Source of the DNA: Oscillospiraceae bacterium
Lineage (GTDB): Bacteria > Bacillota > Clostridia > Oscillospirales > Oscillospiraceae
NCBI GenBank assembly: GCA_017622995.1
Contig: JAGAQA010000029.1
Span: 34,876 to 98,875, forward strand
Length of the DNA stretch: 64,000 nt
Direction of reading: 5' to 3'
This document shows, piece after piece, positions 14,960 to 22,617 of this stretch. The notes beneath the pieces were generated by a model. It was given only the letters and a program-made list of their open reading frames with translations, was not told where the DNA came from and did not search any database. Numbering within the stretch: position 1 is the first letter of the stretch; each line of letters starts with the position of its first letter. Both the position numbers and the translations under genes were made by a program.

Positions 14960-16575
14960 CGTTTGTTCTTCCCCGCCCGGTAATCCCGGGGTGTGCAGCC
15001 CTGGGTCTTCTTAAACAGGAAGCTGAAATAGTGGGGGTCCTTGTAGCCCACCGCCAGCGCGATTTCGCCGGACCGCAGCTCCGAGGTCCGCAGCAGGTTT
15101 CTTGCCTTTTCCATCCGTTTGGCGGTCAGGTATTCCACGAAGGTGGTGTGCATTTCCTGGCTGAATACAGCGGACAGGTAGTTGGCACTGATGTTTACCT
15201 CCTGGGCCACCCGGTTCAGGGAAATATCATCGCTCTGGAAGTTGGCATCGATGTAATCCACCGCTTCCTTCAGCAGGCTGCGGTACTGGTTTCCCGCTGC
15301 CCGGTCCCGGATCTCAATGGTCCGCAGAAGCACATCGGAAAGATACCGTTTGAGATCGTCCACGGTTACATTCTGCCCCACCATGTCCAGGCAGCTGAGA
15401 CTGCCCAGAAAGTCCTGGGGCGCCGCCCCCAGCTTCTGCACAAACTCCGTGGCGCAAAACCTTACACTCAGCATGAGATACTGGCAGAAGGGGCCGGAGC
15501 TCAGGGCATCCCTCAGGCTTCCGATATAGCCATCCACAAAGCCGGATACCTCCTGGGCCGCGGCGTTTTCCAGTACGCCGGTAATCACCGCCGGGTTCAG
15601 CTTGCTCACATCCAGCTGGGAAAGGTCATGCTTTTCCCCGGTTCCGGTCAGGAAGCCCACGGTCTCCTCGGTGAAAATATGCTGGGAGGGGGCCACATAC
15701 CGGTAGGACCACAGACGGGATACCTGCCGGAAGCATTCCGGCAGGGCACTGAGCCGCTTTTGGGGCTTCCCGGCAGCTACATACCAGCTCAGGTCCGCGC
15801 CGTAGGTTTCATAGAGCTTCCGAACGGTATCCATGCACCGCTGGGTGTAGCCCTCAATACGATCCTCGTCTCCCTTAATAAGCACCGCATAGGTGGTGAG
15901 ATTCCACCGGAACAAAACATACTCCGGGTATTTGAGAAAGTGGGTCACAAGATTGTCCCGGATCAGGGCGCTGGTTTCGGAATAGCCAACCATGGCAGAC
16001 TGCTCCGGCATGGCGGAAATCAGGCAGATGGTATAGGCCTGGGCCCGCAGGTCCAGATCCAGCTTTTCCGCCCGCTGGTAGATCTCCGGAATGGTCAGAA
16101 GGCCGTTGACCATTTGCTCAAAGAATCGGCAGCGGGCATAGTCTTCGTAGTCCTGAGACTCCAGATGAAACTGGGCAATGTAATTCTGCTGGGCCCGCTC
16201 TCCTTCGATTTTCTGGCGCACCTCGTCCAGCACGGTAACCAGACTGCTTTTGGTAATGGGCTTCAGCAGATACCGCTCCACACCAATGGAAATGGCCTGC
16301 TGGGCGTATTCAAAATCATCGTAGCCGGAGAGAATGATGATCTTCATCTGGGGAAACTCCTGCAAAACCAGACGGCTCAGGGACAGGCCGTCCACAAAGG
16401 GCATCCGGATGTCGGTAATCAGCACATCCGGCTTGGTCTGGCGGATCATAGGCAAGGCCATTTCCCCGTCTGCCGCTTCTCCCACAAACTGATAACCGCA
16501 TCTGGCCCAGGGGACCGTTGCATGGAGCGTCTCCCGAATGATGCGCTCGTCCTCCACCAAAAAAACACGAAGCAT
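14956..16575 (-). CDS. Response regulator with AraC-type DNA-binding domain (YesN-like)
   Basis: A 539-residue regulator. The receiver domain (about 1-120) has the acidic pair in LVEDE, phosphoacceptor Asp55 in LITDIRMPF and the conserved Lys in LLKPITK. A long central region follows, as is normal for YesN proteins. The C-terminal AraC domain (about 435-539) has two helix-turn-helix units, SLNRVAQEVNISANYLSAVF and GEIALAVGYKDPHYFSFLFK. It is the first gene of the sensor operon and probably activates the neighbouring sugar importer (inference from location). Confidence 0.95.
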   Translation of the reverse strand: MLRVFLVEDERIIRETLHATVPWARCGYQFVGEAADGEMALPMIRQTKPDVLITDIRMPFVDGLSLSRLVLQEFPQMKIIILSGYDDFEYAQQAISIGVERYLLKPITKSSLVTVLDEVRQKIEGERAQQNYIAQFHLESQDYEDYARCRFFEQMVNGLLTIPEIYQRAEKLDLDLRAQAYTICLISAMPEQSAMVGYSETSALIRDNLVTHFLKYPEYVLFRWNLTTYAVLIKGDEDRIEGYTQRCMDTVRKLYETYGADLSWYVAAGKPQKRLSALPECFRQVSRLWSYRYVAPSQHIFTEETVGFLTGTGEKHDLSQLDVSKLNPAVITGVLENAAAQEVSGFVDGYIGSLRDALSSGPFCQYLMLSVRFCATEFVQKLGAAPQDFLGSLSCLDMVGQNVTVDDLKRYLSDVLLRTIEIRDRAAGNQYRSLLKEAVDYIDANFQSDDISLNRVAQEVNISANYLSAVFSQEMHTTFVEYLTAKRMEKARNLLRTSELRSGEIALAVGYKDPHYFSFLFKKTQGCTPRDYRAGKNKR

Positions 16576-16743
16576 AATTTCCCTCCGATATTCCTTTTTC
16601 TGGCTTTATTATATCAGATCCCCCAGTGGCAATGTGCACAAGCTTAAAGAACGGTTTTTGTAAATTATGCGCAGCTATTCATCCCCTCAACAGAGCTGTT
16701 TTCTGTTTTATAACAGATGTCACCTGATCATACAGCACAAATA

Positions 16744-16772
16744 TTGACAGCTGGGCGCATATATTGTATAAT
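16744..16772 (+). promoter_or_regulatory. Perfect consensus sigma-A promoter
   Basis: TTGACA (16744-16749), exactly 17 bases, TATAAT (16767-16772). It drives the small helix-turn-helix gene about 50 bp downstream. On the other strand, a TATAAT at 16613-16608 with a poor -35 may serve the response-regulator operon. Confidence 0.85.
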
Positions 16773-16821
16773 TTCAGGGAAAGATTTCTGTTATACTACA
16801 TCACCAGAGGAGTGAAGACGG

Positions 16822-17010
16822 ATGGCCGAAGGGCTGTTGTCTCGTTATATGGGAACAAAGGAAGCCTCTCTTCTTTGGGGGTATCCGCAGAACACCATCA
16901 GCCGTTGGTGTCAGCAGGGAAAGATCCCCGGCGCCCAGCAGACTGCACCCTGCAGTCCCTGGCTGATTCCAAAGGACGCCGTTTGTCCCATTGCAAAACC
17001 CCATAAATGA
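16822..17010 (+). CDS. Small helix-turn-helix protein (excisionase/MerR-like fold)
   Basis: A 62-residue protein whose core YMGTKEASLLWGYPQNTISRWCQQGKIPGAQQ is a HTH_17-type DNA-binding motif: KEAS helix, a turn, the recognition helix ending WCQQGKIPGA, then a WLIPKDA strand. Small stand-alone proteins of this type are common in Clostridia and mostly uncharacterised. The gene has a GGAG ribosome site, a perfect consensus promoter and its own terminator, so it is a single-gene unit. It lies between the sensor operon and the sugar importer operon. Function not known. Confidence 0.8.
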   Translation: MAEGLLSRYMGTKEASLLWGYPQNTISRWCQQGKIPGAQQTAPCSPWLIPKDAVCPIAKPHK

Positions 17011-17015
17011 ACGCC

Positions 17016-17045
17016 GCCCCCGCTGCCAGCGGGGGCTGTTCGTTT
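17016..17045 (+). terminator. Terminator of the small HTH gene
   Basis: Stem GCCCCCGCT / AGCGGGGGC with loop GCC (17016-17036) followed by a modest T-containing tail. Confidence 0.75.
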
Positions 17046-17060
17046 GGGTGGAGAAGGAGA

Positions 17061-17126
17061 CTTTTGTGAATTGACAATTGACAATTGATCTGACTCCTTT
17101 TCCTCAATAAACGCCCATAAAAAATC
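17061..17126. repeat. 66-bp dispersed repeat, copy 1
   Basis: Begins CTTTTGTGAATTGACAATTG and ends ACGCCCATAAAAAATC. A same-length collinear copy is at 37358-37423. Both copies abut the T-run side of a minus-strand terminator. Confidence 0.75.
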
Positions 17127-17155
17127 GCCATTACGGGGATTGCCCGCAATGGCGA
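17119..17155 (-). terminator. Terminator of the sugar ABC importer operon
   Basis: Stem TCGCCATT / AATGGCGA with an inner CGGG/CCCG pairing (17125-17155), followed on the minus strand by T6. Confidence 0.85.
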
Positions 17156-17168
17156 TTTTCTGGGTAAT

Positions 17169-18215
17169 TTACTTCTTTTCGTTCTTGCGCATGAGCACCA
17201 CGCTCTGGATTACCAGGAACAGGCAGATCATGGCTGCCACGGTGATGTTGGTCCACCAGGCTTCATCCAGGCCCAGGGACGCAACAATGTTCTTGATGGT
17301 GTTCAGGGACAATACGCCAAAGAACGTGCCCACCACATTTCCCACACCGCCGGTGAGCATGGTGCCGCCGATGATGGAGGAGGCGATGGCATTCATTTCC
17401 GCACCCGCCGCATGGCTGGGAGAGCCGGAACCGACGTGCATGAAGTACACAAAGCCGCCGATGCCCGCCAGGGTGCTGCACAGCAGATGGGCCAGGAACT
17501 TGGTCTTCTTCACGTTGATGCCCAGCATATTGGCGCTGGCCGCGTTGCCGCCCACCGCGTAGAAGCTGCGGCCCAGCTTGCCCCACTTCAGCAGGACAAA
17601 CAGCAGGATCACAACCAGGATGGCAATCACCACCCCCGGTTCCACATAGGCCGGAACGTATATTCCCCGCTTATTGATACTGCCCATGCCGGGGACATAA
17701 ACCCGGATGGCTTTCAGCGCCTGGAACCCCTCGTGGGCCACGTTAAACTGGGTGGAGTTGACAATGGTTGTCATGCCTTTGGCGAAGAACATACCGGCCA
17801 GGGACACAATGAAGGGCTGAATATCCAGGTAAGCAACCAGGAAGCCCTGAACCAGGCCAAAGGCAACGCCGATGCCCAGCGCAATGAGCAGAGCGGTAAA
17901 GACGCTGCCGCCCTTGTAGTCCAGATGGACGGCGCAGCTCATACACACCAGTGCCGTCAGCGTACCAACGGAAATATCAATGCCGCCGGTAATCATCACA
18001 ATGCTCATACCGCAGGACAGAATGATGAGGGCCGCGTTTTCATTGAGGATGTTGAAGAATGCCTGGGGCTTCCGGAAGCCGGCGCCCAGCACCACAACAG
18101 CCAGAACGTACATCAGAAGGAATACCACAATGGTGATGGTCAGCAGCAGGTTGGTATCGGACATACCGCCGCGTTTCGCCAAACGGCCATCTTTTACTGC
18201 AATTTTCGGTGCCAT
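17169..18215 (-). CDS. yjfF: Sugar ABC transporter permease (YjfF-like)
   Basis: A 348-residue membrane protein of the ribose/galactofuranose permease family (BPD_transp_2). It shows the family motifs GGIDISVGTLTALVCM, GLVQGFLVAYLDIQPFIVSLAGMFF and the EAA-like YAVGGNAASANMLGINVKKTKFLAH, and many hydrophobic helices. It is the last gene of the importer operon, one base after the second permease stop. Two different permeases in the order Q-R-T-F match the E. coli ytfQRT-yjfF galactofuranose importer (family knowledge). The substrate here is inferred only. Confidence 0.9.
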   Translation of the reverse strand: MAPKIAVKDGRLAKRGGMSDTNLLLTITIVVFLLMYVLAVVVLGAGFRKPQAFFNILNENAALIILSCGMSIVMITGGIDISVGTLTALVCMSCAVHLDYKGGSVFTALLIALGIGVAFGLVQGFLVAYLDIQPFIVSLAGMFFAKGMTTIVNSTQFNVAHEGFQALKAIRVYVPGMGSINKRGIYVPAYVEPGVVIAILVVILLFVLLKWGKLGRSFYAVGGNAASANMLGINVKKTKFLAHLLCSTLAGIGGFVYFMHVGSGSPSHAAGAEMNAIASSIIGGTMLTGGVGNVVGTFFGVLSLNTIKNIVASLGLDEAWWTNITVAAMICLFLVIQSVVLMRKNEKK

Positions 18216-18216
18216 A

Positions 18217-19344
18217 TCACTTTGCCTCCTTTGCAGTCTTCTTGGATGCGGCAGACTTCATCGCCTTGCCCATCTTCTCACGAACCACAGGAGCCGACAT
18301 AACCACCAGCAGGATGACCACCACAGCCTTGTAGGCGGGCAGCGCATCGGAGGCCACATTGAACTTATACAGTGTGGTGGTAAGGAACTGAATTACGTAG
18401 GCACCCAGAATGGAGCCCCACATATTGAACTTGCCACCGCTCAGCGCATTGCCGCCCAGCGCCACCGCCAGAATGGCGTCCATTTCGATGTCCTTGGCAA
18501 TGACGGAATAGTTGATGGAGGAAATCCGGCTGACCTTGATAAGACCTGCCACAGCCACGCACAGACCCAGGATCACATAGGTAATGAACTTCACAAAAGC
18601 GGGGTCAATGCCGTTCAGGCGGGAGGAATGGCTGTTGATGCCGACGGACTGGGTCAGCAGACCCAGAGTGGTGAATTTCAGCACCAGCATGATGACAATC
18701 ACGCAGGCGATGGCAATAAACACCGGAGTGGGCACCGGGATTCCGGGAATAAAATTGCCGAAATAGCCGAAGCTGGCGTCCGAAATAATGGGCAGCTGGT
18801 TGTTGTTGATCCAGGCGGCGATGGAACGGCCTGCCGTGAACAGGATCAGGGTGGCGACCATGGGCTGAATCTTAAAGTAGGCAACCAGGGTGCCGTTGAA
18901 GGCGCCGAAAAGCATACTCACAGCGCAGGCAGCCAGGAAAGCAACAATAATGGGGGCCTGCATGGTTTCGGGACGGGCGCCCTGATTGCCGCAGAGAATG
19001 CGCAGAATCACGGAACCGGCAATGGCGATGTTGGCGCCAACGGAAATATCCTGTCCGCCGGAGGCGGCGGTAACCAGGGTCATGCCGATGGCCAGGATCA
19101 CCAGCTCGGAGGCGTTGTTGAGAATGGTAATCAGATAGCCGGACAGCACGGGATCGCCATTGCTGTTCTGGCCCAGGGTAATCTTAAAGAAGCCGGGGTC
19201 CGCAATCAGGTTAAACAGTACCAGCAGCAGCAGTGCCGCCACAGGAATGAAAATCTGATTGGAGGCCAGCTCTTTGAATTTCGCGCCGAAGGTCTTCTTC
19301 TCCGGAGAAGCCAATTTGGTCATATCAGTTTTCACCTCCTGCAA
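18217..19344 (-). CDS. ytfT: Sugar ABC transporter permease (YtfT-like)
   Basis: A 375-residue permease of the same family as its downstream neighbour, with an N-terminal cytoplasmic tail of about 28 residues. It carries AASGGQDISVGANIAIAGSVI, FNGTLVAYFKIQPMVATLILFTAGRSIA and the coupling loop TQSVGINSHSSRLNGIDPAFVKF, and ends in a Lys-rich tail (KSAASKKTAKEAK). Its start overlaps the ATPase gene by 20 bp. Confidence 0.9.
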   Translation of the reverse strand: MQEVKTDMTKLASPEKKTFGAKFKELASNQIFIPVAALLLLVLFNLIADPGFFKITLGQNSNGDPVLSGYLITILNNASELVILAIGMTLVTAASGGQDISVGANIAIAGSVILRILCGNQGARPETMQAPIIVAFLAACAVSMLFGAFNGTLVAYFKIQPMVATLILFTAGRSIAAWINNNQLPIISDASFGYFGNFIPGIPVPTPVFIAIACVIVIMLVLKFTTLGLLTQSVGINSHSSRLNGIDPAFVKFITYVILGLCVAVAGLIKVSRISSINYSVIAKDIEMDAILAVALGGNALSGGKFNMWGSILGAYVIQFLTTTLYKFNVASDALPAYKAVVVILLVVMSAPVVREKMGKAMKSAASKKTAKEAK

Positions 19345-20836
19345 TGGTTGCCATGATCTTGGTCTGGCTCAGATCGTCACCGGAAAGCTCGCCTACCAGC
19401 TTGCGGTCACGCATGACCATCAGGCGGGAGCAGGTGCGGAGCATCTCATCGATCTCGGAGGAGATGAAGGTAACGCTCTTGCCTTCCCCGGCCAGCTTCA
19501 GCACCAGCTTCTGAATTTCGATCTTGGTGCCCACATCAATGCCCCGGGTGGGCTCGTCCAGAATCAGGTACTTGGGATTGGTCAGCAGCCAGCGGGCCAG
19601 AATCACCTTCTGCTGGTTGCCGCCGGAAAGCTGCTTGATGGGGGTATCGGAAGAGGCCGTCTTGATCTCCAGCAGCTTGATGTATTCATCGGCAAAGGCT
19701 TCCGCCTGTGCTCTGGAGAAGGGCTTAAAGAAGCCCTTCATCACCTGCAGGGCCAGAATGATGTTTTCCCGGACGGACAGATCCCCTACAATGCCGTCCT
19801 GCTTCCGGTCTTCGGGCAGATAGCCGATGCCATGCTTCATGGCATCCAGCGGCTTGTGAATCTTGACCTTTTCGCCGTCCATGAACACTTCGCCGCCGGT
19901 CTTCTTATCGGCGCCGAAAATGGCACGGACGCATTCGCTTCGGCCGGAACCCAGCAGGCCGGTGAAGCCGTTGACCTCGCCCTTGTGGATGTTGAAGTCA
20001 AAGGGCTTGATGCCCTCCGCGCTGCTGAGGCCCTTTGCCTCCAGCACAGGCGTACCCAGATCCACCGCGGCTGCATCACTGTCATTTTTGATGGAGGCCA
20101 TGTCATCCAGCTCTTTGCCCAGCATCTTAGAAACCAGCTGGACCCGGGGCAGATCCTCAATGATGTACTCGCCCACCAGCTGTCCGTCCCGCAGAACCGT
20201 AATGCGGTCGCAGACCTCGTAAACCTGATCCAGGAAGTGGGTAACAAAGATGATGCCCACGCCCTTGGCCTTCAGGTCCCGCATCAGCTTGAAGAGCTTT
20301 TCCACTTCCTGCTCGTCCAGAGAGGAGGTGGGCTCGTCCAGGATCAGAACCTTGCAGTCCATATCCACAGCCCGGGCAATGGCCACCATCTGCTGCACGG
20401 CGATGGAGCAGCTGCCTAGCTGCTGGGTAGGTACTGCCGGAATATCCAGGGCTTCCAGAAGTTTTCCGGCGCCCTCGTTCATCTTCTTCCAGTTGGTCAG
20501 GGCGCCCTTGGTTCTGCCTATATACATATTCTCCGCCACCGTCAGGTTGGGGCAGAGGGTAATTTCCTGATAAACCGTACTGATGCCCGCGTTCTGGGCA
20601 TCCTGAGGTGAGCGGATGGAAACCGCTCCTTCGTGGCCCTCGATAAAGATCTCACCGCCGTCCTTTTCATAGACGCCGGTAAGCACTTTGATGAGGGTGG
20701 ATTTGCCTGCGCCGTTTTCGCCCATCAGCGCGTGGATTTCGCCCTGTCTCAGCGTAAAATCCACATTCTGCAGAGCCTTGACGCCGGGGAAGTATTTGCA
20801 AATGCCGCGCATTTCCAATACTGCGCTGTCCTGCAT
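19325..20836 (-). CDS. ytfR: Sugar ABC transporter ATP-binding protein (YtfR/MglA-like, two ABC domains)
   Basis: About 503 residues with two fused nucleotide-binding domains, the pattern of ribose/galactose/galactofuranose importers. Domain 1 has Walker A GENGAGKST, Walker B LILDEPTSSLDE; domain 2 has the altered GLLGSGRSE in place of Walker A, signature LSGGNQQKV and Walker B LILDEPTRGIDVG. The ATG at 20836 has GGAGG eight bases upstream and gives MQDSAVLEMRGICKYFPG; an ATG at 20863 with AAAGGA is a possible alternative that adds nine residues. It follows the binding-protein gene after a hairpin-containing gap. Confidence 0.93.
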   Translation of the reverse strand: MQDSAVLEMRGICKYFPGVKALQNVDFTLRQGEIHALMGENGAGKSTLIKVLTGVYEKDGGEIFIEGHEGAVSIRSPQDAQNAGISTVYQEITLCPNLTVAENMYIGRTKGALTNWKKMNEGAGKLLEALDIPAVPTQQLGSCSIAVQQMVAIARAVDMDCKVLILDEPTSSLDEQEVEKLFKLMRDLKAKGVGIIFVTHFLDQVYEVCDRITVLRDGQLVGEYIIEDLPRVQLVSKMLGKELDDMASIKNDSDAAAVDLGTPVLEAKGLSSAEGIKPFDFNIHKGEVNGFTGLLGSGRSECVRAIFGADKKTGGEVFMDGEKVKIHKPLDAMKHGIGYLPEDRKQDGIVGDLSVRENIILALQVMKGFFKPFSRAQAEAFADEYIKLLEIKTASSDTPIKQLSGGNQQKVILARWLLTNPKYLILDEPTRGIDVGTKIEIQKLVLKLAGEGKSVTFISSEIDEMLRTCSRLMVMRDRKLVGELSGDDLSQTKIMATIAGGEN

Positions 20837-20981
20837 ATTGTTTGCCTCCATTCTCTGTGCCATGAAAGTCCTTTCGCGGGGGTGGCTGTAGGCCCTCCAA
20901 TCATCCGGTCCTTGCCGCCCAAATACGCACCTGACGGGCGGCCATTGGCCGCCCCCACGCTTTTCGGTCCGGTGCGTGAAA

Positions 20982-21014
20982 GGCACGCGGTGCGGCCTAG
21001 CCGAACCGCGTGCC
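20982..21014 (-). terminator. Intercistronic hairpin between binding protein and ATPase genes
   Basis: GGCACGCGGT (20982-20991) pairs with ACCGCGTGCC (21005-21014) around a self-complementary GCGGCCTAGCCGA loop. No T-run follows, so it more likely stabilises or partly attenuates the mRNA after the binding-protein gene than terminates it. A second palindrome (GGGCGGCC/GGCCGCCC, about 20936-20954) lies just beyond. Confidence 0.6.
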
Positions 21015-21038
21015 GAAGCAATCGCTTAAATTATCGGA

Positions 21039-22076
21039 TCAGATGCCGTAGCTGTCAACGTCAGCCTGGGTGATGGTGGAAGCGTCAAAGCCCTTCTCTT
21101 CCATGATGATGGTCTTCTCAGCGGGGGTGCCGCCGGCTTCCAGAGTAGCGATGATGTCGCTGATGTAGCTGGACTGGAAGGGGTTGCACTGGCCGTCGTA
21201 GTTCCATGCGCCCTTCAGCAGCTCTTCCAGGGCCCACTTGTTGCAGTCGAAGCCCATGACGATGACATCGCCGTCAACACCGTGGGTGATACCGGCAGCA
21301 TCCAGAGCAGCAACGGCGCCCTTGGCCATGTCGTCGTTCTCAGCGTAGATTACGTTGAATTCCTTGCCGGAGTCGATGACAGCCTGAACGATCTGCTGCG
21401 CGTTCTCAGCGTTCCACTCAGCGGTCTGCTGGGTAACGATGTTCCAGTTGTCCTTCTCGGCAACCATCTTGTCCAGAGCGCCGGAACGGCCGATCTGAGC
21501 GGCGGAGCCCATAACACCCTGAATGTGGATCACGTTGTAAACGTCCTTGTTCTGGGAGGCCAGCCAGTTAACAGCGGTCTCGCCTTCCTTGGCCATGTCG
21601 GAAACGATGGAAGCGGCGTACAGGCTGGGATCAGCATCGATGGTACGGTCGAACAGGATGACCTGGATGCCGGCGTCCTGAGCGTCCTTCAGAACGGTGT
21701 CCCAACCGGAGGTGCCAGCGGCGGACAGCAGCAGGTAGTCAACCTCGTCCTGGATGAACTTCTGAGCGGCAGCGATCTGCTCCTCGTTCTTCAGGGAGTA
21801 AGCGAAGGAAGCGTCGTAGCCGTTTTCCTTGGTGAAGGTCTTCTTCAGGTCGGCGTCGTTTGCGGTACGGTAGCCGGACTCGTTGGGGTCGTTGTTGATG
21901 ATGCCGACCTTGATCAGGGCGGGCTCAGCAGCGGGGGCTTCAGCAGCGGGGGCCTCGGTAGCAGCGGGGGCCTCAGTAGCGGGAGCCTGCGTAGCGGCAG
22001 GCGCACTGTTGCCGCCGCAGGCGGCCAGTGCCAGAACCATGGTCAGAACCAGCAGCATGCTAAGAATCTTTTTCAT
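21039..22076 (-). CDS. ytfQ: Sugar ABC transporter substrate-binding lipoprotein (YtfQ-like)
   Basis: A 345-residue lipoprotein (signal to LAAC, Cys20) followed by an Ala/Pro/Thr/Glu-rich tether (about 24-52) and a ribose/galactofuranose-type binding domain. Landmarks are VGIINNDPNESGYRTANDAD, the ligand-contact VILFDRTIDADPSLYA, HIQGVMGSAAQIGRSGALD and VIYAENDDMAKGAVAALDAAG. It is the first gene of the importer operon, the one expected to be most abundant, and the hairpin after it would favour that. Codon use is strongly biased as in highly expressed genes. Confidence 0.92.
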   Translation of the reverse strand: MKKILSMLLVLTMVLALAACGGNSAPAATQAPATEAPAATEAPAAEAPAAEPALIKVGIINNDPNESGYRTANDADLKKTFTKENGYDASFAYSLKNEEQIAAAQKFIQDEVDYLLLSAAGTSGWDTVLKDAQDAGIQVILFDRTIDADPSLYAASIVSDMAKEGETAVNWLASQNKDVYNVIHIQGVMGSAAQIGRSGALDKMVAEKDNWNIVTQQTAEWNAENAQQIVQAVIDSGKEFNVIYAENDDMAKGAVAALDAAGITHGVDGDVIVMGFDCNKWALEELLKGAWNYDGQCNPFQSSYISDIIATLEAGGTPAEKTIIMEEKGFDASTITQADVDSYGI

Positions 22077-22156
22077 GTTTTGTTTTCCTCAACTTTCTTA
22101 AAATGGATTTGGAGCCGCCGCCATGTTGCCATCGGCCAGCGGGATCCTTTGCTTGC

Positions 22157-22185
22157 ATTAAAGCACGTTTTTTTCGGTTCGTCAA
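22157..22185 (-). promoter_or_regulatory. Promoter of the sugar importer operon
   Basis: Minus-strand TTGACG (22185-22180), 17 bases, TTTAAT (22162-22157), about 80 bp before the lipoprotein ATG. Confidence 0.75.
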
Positions 22186-22536
22186 TAGACTTTGGTGCAG
22201 ATTGCATAAGTTTGTGCCTTTATATAATACAACTTTTTTACCATTCGCTCAATTTGAATACAAATTATCTTAATACCCTCTTAATAATTTCATTTGGTTT
22301 GTTTTCTTACGGTCTCTGTCTCTCTTTGGTTTGAAATTTTACTGTCTCTTTTCCGATGTTTTACAGAATGTGCTTTGGACAATCTGCACACAAACCGTCA
22401 AAAGTGTGTTCTTCTTTCCGGAAAAGTTCAAAAATTTATGTTCCGCTGCCGGATTATTCCCGGTGAAAAGAAGAAACCGTGGATTTCTTCCGGCTCCGCA
22501 GCAGGAATCTCAGTAGGAAAACAAACAAGTTTTCCC
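22186..22536. other. AT-rich divergent regulatory region of the sugar locus
   Basis: About 350 bp without a gene between the importer and the GntR-LacI regulator. Two inverted repeats look like operators: AATTTG-AATA-CAAATT at 22251-22266, resembling the AraR box of Bacillus, and GGAAAAC-N6-GTTTTCC at 22516-22535, directly upstream of the regulator -35 box. Nothing else was recognised. Confidence 0.5.
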
Positions 22537-22565
22537 TGCACATTTCCCTGGATATCTGCTATAAT
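22537..22565 (+). promoter_or_regulatory. Promoter of the GntR-LacI regulator gene
   Basis: TATAAT (22560-22565) with a weak TGCACA (22537-22542) 17 bases upstream. Confidence 0.55.
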
Positions 22566-22617
22566 GTAGACAAATGAACGGAAGTTGTTCCAGCTTTCCA
22601 AAAGGGGGTGCGTCAAT

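Noticed and set aside
16764-17006. 80-codon frame overlapping the small HTH gene
   Set aside because: It starts inside the -10 box and lacks a ribosome site; the 62-codon frame at 16822 has the HTH motif.
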